DNA of 5,143 nucleotides, taken from positions 1-5,143 of the forward strand of contig CANLWQ010000157.1 in assembly GCA_947494405.1 (NCBI GenBank), given 5' to 3'. The notes under the pieces are model-generated. The model saw only the letters and a program-made list of their open reading frames with translations, was not told where the DNA came from and searched no databases. The position numbers and the translations under genes were made by a program. Numbering within the stretch: the stretch's first letter is position 1; each line of letters opens with the position of its first letter. Shown here piece after piece: positions 1-5,143 of this stretch. This DNA is from Comamonadaceae bacterium. GTDB lineage: Bacteria; Pseudomonadota; Gammaproteobacteria; Burkholderiales; Burkholderiaceae_C.

Positions 1-366
1 AAAGCCTAAAGCCACCACCCGCCCTGACACTTCGGGGCGCAGCATGATATTTTGTCGTGACTTGAGCGTGCCCACGGTTTGCGCGTCGTCGCGCAGGGGC
101 GACTTCTCAACTTTGGCCACTTCCACCCCCATGGCACGGGGAGGGCCAGCAGGCGCGCCGCCGGGCCCCGTAGCAGCAGCGCCAGCAGGTGCCCCAGGCT
201 TAGCGCCAGCATTCGCAGAAGGGGTTGCGCCGGCAGCAGGCGCACCGGCCTTAGGGGCCACAACGCCCGCGGATGAGGCGGGTTTATTCTGATACCACCA
301 GCCCCCCGCTGCAGCGAGAGCGATACCTACAACCGCCACAGCGGTGATCGTGTTTTTAGAAGCCAT
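1..366 (-). CDS. RND efflux periplasmic adaptor (membrane fusion protein), N-terminal 122 residues, partial
   Basis: This gene reads leftward and leaves the window at position 1 with the frame still open. Only the first 122 residues are visible. Residues 6-20 form a short hydrophobic segment (ITAVAVVGIALAAA) after MASKN, fitting an inner-membrane anchor or export signal. Residues 28-78 are an Ala/Gly/Pro-rich linker. From residue 80 the sequence becomes typical of AcrA/MdtA-like adaptors: GVEVAKVEKSPL, then TVGTLKSRQNIMLRPEVSGR near 98-116, the start of the barrel and lipoyl half-motifs. Such adaptors bridge an inner-membrane RND pump and an outer-membrane channel, so a pump gene is expected just beyond the left edge. 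The ATG at 366 is the first in-frame start after an in-frame TGA upstream. No good Shine-Dalgarno precedes it. The family is fairly sure; the substrate is unknown. Confidence 0.8.
   Translation of the reverse strand, partial: MASKNTITAVAVVGIALAAAGGWWYQNKPASSAGVVAPKAGAPAAGATPSANAGAKPGAPAGAAATGPGGAPAGPPRAMGVEVAKVEKSPLRDDAQTVGTLKSRQNIMLRPEVSGRVVALGF
145..246 (-). repeat. Degenerate GAPAG-coding repeats in adaptor linker
   Basis: Three related 15-base units lie at 145-159, 181-195 and 232-246, each reading GCCAGCAGG-like on the plus strand. On the coding strand they encode GAPAG, GAPAG and GAPAA at adaptor residues 70-74, 58-62 and 41-45. The stretch between them is also Ala/Gly/Pro-rich. The likely role is a flexible periplasmic spacer between the membrane segment and the folded adaptor. 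Repeats like these can vary in copy number by slippage; that is inference. Confidence 0.5.
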
Positions 367-399
367 AGTGATTAAAAGCCCATGAATTGGTTCAGGTCA

Positions 400-849
400 T
401 TATGAACCCGTTTGCACCGTCAGCACGCCTTGATTGGCCAGCGCATCGGCACGGTCGTTGCCGGGGTCGCCCGAATGGCCCTTGACCCAGCGCCACTCTA
501 TATGGTGTCCGCTTTGGGACACCACCTCATCCAAGATTTGCCATAAATCGGCGTTTTTCACCGCTTGCTTGGAAGCGGTACGCCATCCCCGCGCTTTCCA
601 GCTGGGCAGCCATTCGGTCATGCCTTTGCGAACATATTCGCTGTCGAGATAAAGATGCACTTGGCAAGGATGCTTCAAGGCTTTCAAAGCCTCAATGACT
701 GCCATCAACTCCATGCGGTTGTTAGTAGTTTGGGTTTCACCACCAAACAAATCACGCTCAGTGTCGCCGTAACGCAAAAAAGCACCCCAGCCCCCCGGGC
801 CTGGATTGCCTTTACAAGCGCCATCGGTGTAAATGGTGACCAGTTTCAT
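400..849 (-). CDS. rnhA: Ribonuclease HI
   Basis: This gene encodes a 149-residue cytosolic endonuclease that cuts the RNA strand of RNA:DNA hybrids, including R-loops and replication primers. Its length is close to the 155 residues of the E. coli enzyme. All four carboxylate metal ligands are visible: D9 in [17 protein letters not shown]47 in [11 protein letters not shown]69 in LYLDSEY and D135 in GNDRADALA. The loop histidine H125 is in WVKGHSGD. A longer frame extends up to 1038, but the family N-terminus [10 protein letters not shown] begins at 849. That ATG overlaps the TGA of the upstream methyltransferase as ATGA. No Shine-Dalgarno is seen before it, so translation probably depends on coupling to the upstream gene. 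E. coli pairs rnhA with divergent dnaQ; here a transport gene follows instead. Confidence 0.97.
   Translation of the reverse strand: MKLVTIYTDGACKGNPGPGGWGAFLRYGDTERDLFGGETQTTNNRMELMAVIEALKALKHPCQVHLYLDSEYVRKGMTEWLPSWKARGWRTASKQAVKNADLWQILDEVVSQSGHHIEWRWVKGHSGDPGNDRADALANQGVLTVQTGS
846..849 (-). other. ATGA stop/start overlap, methyltransferase to rnhA
   Basis: On the minus strand ATG (849-847) starts rnhA and TGA (848-846) ends the methyltransferase. The bases before the ATG (CCAGCAAAACCCCGCC) carry no Shine-Dalgarno. Termination-reinitiation coupling is therefore the likely way rnhA is translated. Confidence 0.85.
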
Positions 850-1619
850 GGCGGGGTTTTGCTGGAGTTCACTGTGGGTACTGCACTGGCCAAGGGTTTG
901 CGAGTGACTTTCTTCCACCTTGAACTGATGAGATGCATTCCCCGCACTCTTTTGACGGCCACCAAAAAATACACCGAGCCCAAAATGGGCCACCAGCGGT
1001 CGCCCGCCTTGTCCATCCATGCAAAACGCTCTAGCCATTTATCCGATTGCACTGAAGGCCGGTATGCACCAAAACAACCGCCTTCGATATCGAAGCTCAG
1101 CAAGCGCAACCAATCGCGCAGCCGCCAATACCCAATAAAGTCTGTTTGCGCAGGCAAAAAATAATCATTTAAACCAAAACGCGCGTAAAAGTTAGCACGC
1201 TGCTGGCGCAGCCCCCAAAGACCCAAAGGATTGAAGCCGCAAATCACCACGCGACCATCGGCAACCAACACACGCTCGACTTCACGCAAACAACTGTGGG
1301 GATCGCGACTGAACTCCAAAGTGTGCGGCATGACAACCAAATCGAGGCTTTGGTCGGGAAACGGCAAGGCCACATCTTCGGCGAGCAAACTGGGTGAGGC
1401 TACAGACGTGGGTTGGTTTTCGCTGACCCAACAATGCCGGATACGGCTGCTTTGCAAAGCTGGCATATGGGACAAACCCAGCTGCAAAGCATGGTAGCCA
1501 AAGATGTCTGCAATGACGCGATCGAACTGCCTAGACTCCCATTCACGCAGGTAGGAACCGGCGGGCGTTAAGAGCCAATCGTTCAAGTCGGCAGAGGTTT
1601 CTATAATTTGACTATTCAT
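846..1619 (-). CDS. YafS-like class I SAM-dependent methyltransferase
   Basis: This gene encodes a 257-residue cytosolic protein related to the E. coli YafS family of putative SAM methyltransferases, whose substrate is unknown to me. The C-terminal half of a Rossmann methyltransferase core is clear: [19 protein letters not shown] near 85-103 (motif IV region), [20 protein letters not shown] near 111-130 (post-motif helix and strand), then PLGLWGLR. The segment where motif I should sit reads [12 protein letters not shown] (39-50), without the classical GxGxG, so SAM binding may be atypical or weak. The ATG at 1619 has ACAGG at 1629-1625, five bases away, a reasonable Shine-Dalgarno. The gene is co-directional with rnhA and overlaps it by four bases. 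Its start overlaps that of divergent mltD. The family call is sound; the biochemical activity is inferred. Confidence 0.85.
   Translation of the reverse strand: MNSQIIETSADLNDWLLTPAGSYLREWESRQFDRVIADIFGYHALQLGLSHMPALQSSRIRHCWVSENQPTSVASPSLLAEDVALPFPDQSLDLVVMPHTLEFSRDPHSCLREVERVLVADGRVVICGFNPLGLWGLRQQRANFYARFGLNDYFLPAQTDFIGYWRLRDWLRLLSFDIEGGCFGAYRPSVQSDKWLERFAWMDKAGDRWWPILGSVYFLVAVKRVRGMHLISSRWKKVTRKPLASAVPTVNSSKTPP
1602..1607 (+). promoter_or_regulatory. Candidate -10 box (TATAAT) for mltD
   Basis: A perfect TATAAT lies 10 bases before the mltD ATG, inside the first codons of the divergent methyltransferase. A transcript from it would start around 1613-1616, leaving almost no leader before the ATG at 1618. 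No convincing -35 hexamer is seen 15-18 bases upstream and there is no TGn extension. The same bases encode SQIIET in the methyltransferase, so the match could be chance. Confidence 0.3.
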
Positions 1620-1620
1620 G
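1617..1620. other. CATG: overlapping divergent start codons
   Basis: The palindrome CATG holds the ATG of mltD on the plus strand (1618-1620) and the ATG of the methyltransferase on the minus strand (1619-1617). If both starts are right, the two genes share two bases and have no intergenic space. Each promoter and ribosome-binding region then lies inside the other gene. A TTG in the mltD frame at 1645 is an alternative start that would leave a 25-base gap. Confidence 0.6.
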
Positions 1621-3048
1621 AAAACCTGTTATCCCAGACAAAGCTTGCGCAGTTCATATGTATTGCCCATTCTATTCAGCCTTCTTTGGCTTGCACCCCT
1701 AGCTGCCAGATCAGAATCCAGCGAGATACCTGCGCCTTTAGAAGCCACCGAACTGCAAGCTCTGCCCGACTCTGCTGCACGCAGCAGCCAAGTGGCAGAG
1801 GTAGAAATCCCCGCCGATTTGTGGATACGCATACGCCGCGGTTTTGCCATGCCCGATCTGCAAGTCGATTTGGTGCAAGACCGCGAACAGTGGTATGCCG
1901 CTCGCCCCGACTACATCGAGCGCATGACGGCGAGGTCTAGCAAATACCTCTATCACATTGTTGAAGAATTAGAGCGCCGCGGCATGCCAACCGAGTTGGC
2001 TTTGCTGCCCTTTATTGACAGCGCTTTCACTCCCCAAGCCGTGTCTTCTGCGCGGGCCAGTGGCATGTGGCAATTCATGCCGCGCACGGGCAAAGACTTT
2101 GACTTGAAGCAAAACGCTTTTCGCGACGATCGCCGCGACGTGTTGGCATCGACACGCGCAGCATTGGATTATTTGCAAAGGCTGCACCGTATGTTTGGCG
2201 ACTGGCACTTGGCTTTGGCTGCCTATAACTGGGGCGAAGGCAATGTGGGCAAAGCCATCAGTCGCAACCAGCGCGCCGGTCAAGCCCTGTCCTACACCGA
2301 CTTGAAGATGCCGGCAGAAACACGCCACTACGTACCCAAGTTGCAAGCCATGAAAAATTTGGTGGCTGACCCACAAAGCAAGGGCATCCATCTGCCACCC
2401 ATACCCAATCACCCCTACTTTCAAACCGTTCCCCTACCGCGTGACATGGATGTGGCCTTGGTAGCGCGTTTGGCCGAAGTGCCCTTGGAAGATTTCAAGG
2501 CGCTCAACCCCTCAGCACACCGTCCTGTTTTGTTGGCGGGTGGTACTTCGCAAATTCTTTTGCCTTGGGACAACGCTGAAATTTTTGAACGCAACCAAGC
2601 AGCCTACGAAGGACGCTTGGCAAGTTGGACCGTGTGGGTCGCCCCCAAAAACATGAAGGTCTTGGACGCTGCGAAAAAAGTGGGTATGAGCGAAGACGAG
2701 ATGCGCAGCGTCAACAAAATACCGCCACGCATGCTGATCAAAGCTGGTTCAGCCTTGCTGGTGCCACGCCCCAGCAAACAAGAAAACGATGTCACCACCA
2801 AAGTGGCTGATCATGGTCAGTTGAATTTCGCGCCTGAGATGATTTTGCGTAAACAAATCATCAAGGCGCGCAAAAAAGACAGCTTGGCCAGCGTAGCGAA
2901 GCGCTACAAAGTGGCTGTTGATGATGTGGCCATGTGGAACAAACTCTCGGTGGACAGCCCGCTTAAAACCGGTCAAAAATTGGTGCTGATGCTGCCCAGC
3001 AAGGGTAAATCTAAGGCCAAGAAATCGAGCCAGCGCCGCCGTGGCTAA
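1618..3048 (+). CDS. mltD: MltD-type lytic murein transglycosylase with LysM domains
   Basis: This gene encodes a 476-residue exported enzyme. Family members cleave peptidoglycan glycan strands between MurNAc and GlcNAc, forming 1,6-anhydro-MurNAc ends. Residues 1-30 form a Sec-type signal peptide: basic start, hydrophobic VLPILFSLLWLAPLAA, likely cut near A30. No lipobox cysteine is present, unlike lipoprotein MltD of E. coli. The SLT domain spans about 107-215: LLPFIDSAF (129-137), SGMWQFMPRTGKDFDLKQ (148-165), AAYNWGEGNVGKAI (201-214). The catalytic glutamate of the ES motif is replaced by D134 (GAC, 2017-2019). Two LysM-like modules follow, about 338-385 and 413-461, then a basic tail, KGKSKAKKSSQRRRG. 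No Shine-Dalgarno precedes the ATG. TTG at 1645 would still leave a signal peptide. The family is secure; catalytic competence is uncertain because of D134. Confidence 0.93.
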   Translation: MKTCYPRQSLRSSYVLPILFSLLWLAPLAARSESSEIPAPLEATELQALPDSAARSSQVAEVEIPADLWIRIRRGFAMPDLQVDLVQDREQWYAARPDYIERMTARSSKYLYHIVEELERRGMPTELALLPFIDSAFTPQAVSSARASGMWQFMPRTGKDFDLKQNAFRDDRRDVLASTRAALDYLQRLHRMFGDWHLALAAYNWGEGNVGKAISRNQRAGQALSYTDLKMPAETRHYVPKLQAMKNLVADPQSKGIHLPPIPNHPYFQTVPLPRDMDVALVARLAEVPLEDFKALNPSAHRPVLLAGGTSQILLPWDNAEIFERNQAAYEGRLASWTVWVAPKNMKVLDAAKKVGMSEDEMRSVNKIPPRMLIKAGSALLVPRPSKQENDVTTKVADHGQLNFAPEMILRKQIIKARKKDSLASVAKRYKVAVDDVAMWNKLSVDSPLKTGQKLVLMLPSKGKSKAKKSSQRRRG

Positions 3049-3050
3049 GA

Positions 3051-4151
3051 CTACATACGAAGCCGCTGCTTGGCGACTTTGACAAAATCGTTGCGCACCG
3101 TGCTTTGTAAGGCCGCAGAGCGTGAATTGAAACTGGGATCTAACAAACCGAGCATTCGCATGCTCACCTGTTGAGCCTCGCTGCTTAGCCAGCCGTCACG
3201 AGAAAAGCTTTCTCGCAAGTTGTCAACTGCGTTCAAATAGACCAAGCGATCGGGAAGCACAGGGTTGTCAACCAAGTAACGCAGCAAATCGGAAGGGCCA
3301 GCGGTACGCAGCCATTTGAGCGAGCGCATCACTGCGGCCACAAGGGACTGAAATACTTGGCTGTTTTTTTCCACCATGGCGCGGGATGCAATCAAGCCGT
3401 TACCGGGCAAAGGTCCGCCAAATACCCGCTGGGTTTGTTTAAGGGTTCGAAAATTACTCACGACAGTGACATCGTCTTTCTGTTCAAGCGCCGTCATCAA
3501 AGGATCAGATGCAAACAAAGCGTCTATGGCGCCACTGCGCATAGCCACCAATGCATGAACTGAAGACTGAACATAAACCGCATTGATTTCATTGGGCGGG
3601 ATACCCGCTCGCAGCAAACTTATGGAGAGGCAGCGATGCGCACTGCCATCAGGGTCTATCACGCCTATGCGTTTACCGCGCAGATCGGCTAGGTTTTTGA
3701 AGTTGGGCACATTTTTATTAGAGACGCCCAAAACCCATTGGGGCGTTCTAGCGATTTGCACCACAGACACCGCGTCAAACCCTCGGTGTTGTAGCAACAA
3801 GGCGTTTTCATAAGGCGCGCACAGCACATGGATAGAGCCGTGGGTCAAGCCCGCCATGGCTTGGCTTTGACTGGGTTGCTCCACCAAATCAACCTCTAAA
3901 CCCTCGGCAGCAAAAAAGCCTAATTGCTCAGCCAACAACAAAGGTAAATGGGACAGGGATGCTTTATCGTCTAGCGCCAATGTCAGGTGAAATTTGTCGC
4001 CCGCCGCCCTGACTTGGCTTGGCGCCAAGACCATGCAGGCCGCCCACAGCGAACAACTGGCCAACCATTGACGGCGAGCGAGTGCAGCATGGGAAAAATA
4101 ATCAGGCGCAGACATGCCCTTAAGCTTAGTCAAGAACGCGATTGTTCGCAT
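3051..4151 (-). CDS. ABC-type substrate-binding protein, NMT1/SsuA/TauA-like
   Basis: This gene encodes a 366-residue exported protein of the NMT1/SsuA/TauA superfamily, which delivers small solutes (sulfonates, nitrate, thiamine precursors and others) to ABC permeases. Visible family features are LTLALDD near 56-62, LLLAEQLGFFAAEGLEVDLV (71-90), a hinge-like region ADLRGKRIGVIDPDGSAH (155-172), and LVAMRSGAIDALFASDP (201-217). The ligand cannot be read from sequence. The N-terminus has ARRQWLAS (25-32), a hydrophobic stretch and VRAAG near 48-51. This resembles a twin-arginine signal but could also be Sec. ATG 4151 has CAGGG at 4165-4161, nine bases away; ATG 4115 (MSAPDYFSH) is an alternative. 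It follows recR by 26 bases, so it may be co-transcribed. No permease or ATPase gene is in the window. Its stop lies two bases from that of convergent mltD. Confidence 0.85.
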   Translation of the reverse strand: MRTIAFLTKLKGMSAPDYFSHAALARRQWLASCSLWAACMVLAPSQVRAAGDKFHLTLALDDKASLSHLPLLLAEQLGFFAAEGLEVDLVEQPSQSQAMAGLTHGSIHVLCAPYENALLLQHRGFDAVSVVQIARTPQWVLGVSNKNVPNFKNLADLRGKRIGVIDPDGSAHRCLSISLLRAGIPPNEINAVYVQSSVHALVAMRSGAIDALFASDPLMTALEQKDDVTVVSNFRTLKQTQRVFGGPLPGNGLIASRAMVEKNSQVFQSLVAAVMRSLKWLRTAGPSDLLRYLVDNPVLPDRLVYLNAVDNLRESFSRDGWLSSEAQQVSMRMLGLLDPSFNSRSAALQSTVRNDFVKVAKQRLRM

Positions 4152-4160
4152 CGGGTACAG

Positions 4161-4165
4161 CCCTG
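4161..4165 (-). promoter_or_regulatory. Candidate ribosome binding site, substrate-binding protein
   Basis: CAGGG on the minus strand lies nine bases before the ATG at 4151. The alternative ATG at 4115 has AAGGG only one base away, too close to work well. This favours the longer protein, modestly. Confidence 0.4.
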
Positions 4166-4177
4166 TTGGTGAAAACC

Positions 4178-4774
4178 TTAGGTGCTGCGCCTGTCCATCA
4201 AGGCATGGGCAATGGTGCCAAGGTCAACATATTCCAGTTCGCTGCCCACGGGTACGCCCCTGGCCAAGCGCGTCACCGCCAAACCCTTGCGGCGAAAAAC
4301 CTCACTCAAAACATGGGCAGTGGCCTCACCTTCCGCCGTGAAATTGGTAGCCAAAATAATTTCTTGCACCAATCCGTCGTCCACGCGTTGAATGAGTTTT
4401 TGCATGCCAATGTCGTTGGGGCCCACCCCTTCTATAGGACTGAGCTTGCCCATCAACACAAAATACAAACCTCGGTAGGCCAAAGTGCGCTCAAGCGCCG
4501 ATTGGTCGGAGGGTGTCTCCACCACACACAAGCGGGTGGCATCCCGCTGGCTGTCTTGGCAGGTTGCGCAAATTTCAAATTCGGTGAGTGTGTGGCAACG
4601 CTGGCAATGCTTGACCGCTTGCACCGCATTCAGCAAACTGCGAGCAAGCAATTGCGCGCCCTCAGGGTCATGTTGCAGCAAGTGGTAGGCCATGCGTGAA
4701 GCAGACCGCTGCCCCACCCCTGGCAAGCGCCTCAAGGACTGAACCAATGCTTCTAGGGCGCTGTTGTCGCGCAT
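4178..4774 (-). CDS. recR: Recombination mediator protein RecR
   Basis: This gene encodes a 198-residue cytosolic protein, the usual family length, which acts with RecO (and RecF) to load RecA onto SSB-covered single-stranded DNA at gaps. The domain order is complete: an N-terminal helix-hairpin-helix ([20 protein letters not shown], 10-29), a C4 zinc finger (C57, C60, C69, C72), a Toprim domain starting LCVVE (E86) with [16 protein letters not shown] (104-119) and [12 protein letters not shown] (142-153), and the C-terminal [20 protein letters not shown] segment. Residue 115 is Glu where E. coli RecR has Asp, a conservative change. The ATG at 4774 overlaps the ybaB stop by one base, so coupling is likely. 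The ybaB-recR pairing is widespread in bacteria and supports the call. Confidence 0.98.
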   Translation of the reverse strand: MRDNSALEALVQSLRRLPGVGQRSASRMAYHLLQHDPEGAQLLARSLLNAVQAVKHCQRCHTLTEFEICATCQDSQRDATRLCVVETPSDQSALERTLAYRGLYFVLMGKLSPIEGVGPNDIGMQKLIQRVDDGLVQEIILATNFTAEGEATAHVLSEVFRRKGLAVTRLARGVPVGSELEYVDLGTIAHALMDRRST

Positions 4775-4776
4775 TA
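4772..4776 (-). other. TAATG stop/start overlap, ybaB to recR
   Basis: On the minus strand TAA (4776-4774) ends ybaB and ATG (4774-4772) starts recR, sharing one base. Only a weak GAAG lies upstream of the ATG, so reinitiation by ribosomes finishing ybaB probably contributes. Confidence 0.85.
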
Positions 4777-5106
4777 AAACGGTAGCTTCATACCACCGGG
4801 CAAACCGGGCATGCCGCCAGTGAGTTTGCCCATCTTGGCCTCGGTGGTTTCGTCCACCTTGCGCGCACCGTCGTTGAAGGCCGCAGCAATCAAGTCTTCA
4901 AGCATGTCTTTGTCGTCACCCATCAAGCTCGCGTCAATGGTCACGCGCTTGACTTGGTGTTTGCAGGTCATGAGGATTTGCACCATGCCTGAACCGGCTT
5001 CACCGGTGACTTCAATGAAAGCCAATTCGTCTTGGGCTTTTTTCAAGTTTTCTTGCATGGCTTGGGCTTGTTTCATCAGGCCCGCGAGTTGTCCTTTGTT
5101 GAACAT
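4774..5106 (-). CDS. ybaB: YbaB/EbfC family nucleoid-associated protein
   Basis: This gene encodes a 110-residue DNA-binding protein, matching E. coli YbaB (109 residues) in length and landmarks. It begins [20 protein letters not shown], an amphipathic helix of the tweezer-like dimer. It continues with [14 protein letters not shown] (31-44), the conserved core [20 protein letters not shown] (64-83), and ends GGMKLPF. Family members bind DNA as dimers with little sequence specificity and help organise the nucleoid. The gene comes directly before recR and overlaps it by one base. In many proteobacteria dnaX lies just upstream; here the window ends before that can be seen. Only a weak AAAG-type ribosome binding site precedes the ATG. 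Confidence 0.97.
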   Translation of the reverse strand: MFNKGQLAGLMKQAQAMQENLKKAQDELAFIEVTGEAGSGMVQILMTCKHQVKRVTIDASLMGDDKDMLEDLIAAAFNDGARKVDETTEAKMGKLTGGMPGLPGGMKLPF

Positions 5107-5143
5107 GGTGGTCTTTCAGTGGTCTAGAAGTCTAAGGGTGCCA
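5107..5143. other. Upstream region of ybaB, incomplete
   Basis: These 37 bases carry no coding sequence I can assign. A 7-base GTGGTCT occurs twice (5108-5114 and 5119-5125), and TCTAGAAG/TCTAAGG resemble each other, but nothing reaches the level of a promoter, operator or terminator. The region is probably the spacer to an upstream gene, possibly dnaX by analogy with other proteobacteria. Confidence 0.4.

Noticed and set aside
393..425. Possible promoter for the adaptor gene inside the 3' end of rnhA (CTGACG ... CATAAT, minus strand)
   Set aside because: The spacer between the hexamers is only about 13 bases, too short for a sigma-70 promoter.
850..1038. N-terminal extension of RNase HI up to 1038
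   Set aside because: The extra 63 residues lie inside the methyltransferase gene and do not resemble RNase H. The family start [10 protein letters not shown] is at 849 with an ATGA overlap.
565..1164. 199-codon open frame on the plus strand, antisense to rnhA and the methyltransferase
   Set aside because: It lies across two well-supported minus-strand genes, and its translation shows no recognisable motif. It is best explained as a coding shadow.
1628..1633. TGG-GATAAC as an extended -10 for the methyltransferase (minus strand)
   Set aside because: It matches TATAAT at only four of six bases, has no -35, and would start transcription on top of the probable Shine-Dalgarno ACAGG.
1969..2424. 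151-codon minus-strand open frame within mltD
   Set aside because: The opposite strand codes for the SLT domain of MltD, and the frame shows no motif of its own.
3030..3080. Possible bidirectional terminator between mltD and the binding-protein gene
   Set aside because: GTGGCT and AGCCGC could pair imperfectly across a 14-base loop, but there is a mismatch and no T-run on either side.
4142..4699. 185-codon open frame on the plus strand, antisense to recR
   Set aside because: It covers a complete recR and has no domain of its own; the length reflects the composition of the opposite strand.
5108..5125. GTGGTCT direct repeat upstream of ybaB as an operator
   Set aside because: Seven bases in two copies is within chance expectation, and there is no symmetry or known operator match.

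Overview
The window looks like ordinary core chromosome of a betaproteobacterium, most likely Burkholderiales and close to Comamonadaceae. The protein sequences, the YbaB-RecR pair and the MltD / YafS-like methyltransferase / RNase HI cluster support this. The base composition is moderately GC-rich with many TTG leucine codons, which would fit a freshwater lineage, but a genus cannot be fixed from this sequence. I see no rRNA, tRNA, CRISPR array, insertion sequence, phage gene or defence system. Gene density is very high and no gap exceeds about 40 bases.

Layout, left to right. Positions 1-366 (minus) hold the N-terminal part of an RND-efflux periplasmic adaptor that runs off the left edge. 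Positions 400-849 (minus) are rnhA (RNase HI). Positions 846-1619 (minus) are a YafS-like SAM methyltransferase, joined to rnhA by an ATGA overlap. Positions 1618-3048 (plus) are an MltD-type lytic transglycosylase whose start codon overlaps the methyltransferase start on the other strand. Positions 3051-4151 (minus) are an ABC-type, NMT1/SsuA-like substrate-binding protein that converges on mltD with two bases between the stop codons. Positions 4178-4774 (minus) are recR and 4774-5106 (minus) are ybaB, joined by a TAATG overlap. The last 37 bases are the upstream region of ybaB.

Functionally the window has two housekeeping blocks. One is ybaB-recR (nucleoid protein and RecFOR-pathway repair), with the substrate-binding protein as a probable third gene. 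The other resembles the enterobacterial mltD-gloB-yafS-rnhA neighbourhood, but gloB is missing from between mltD and the methyltransferase.

I did not find a new multi-gene system. The points most worth a second look are the aspartate at the catalytic glutamate position of MltD, the mutually overlapping divergent start codons at 1617-1620 with a TATAAT just upstream of mltD, and the solitary substrate-binding protein in the recR operon.
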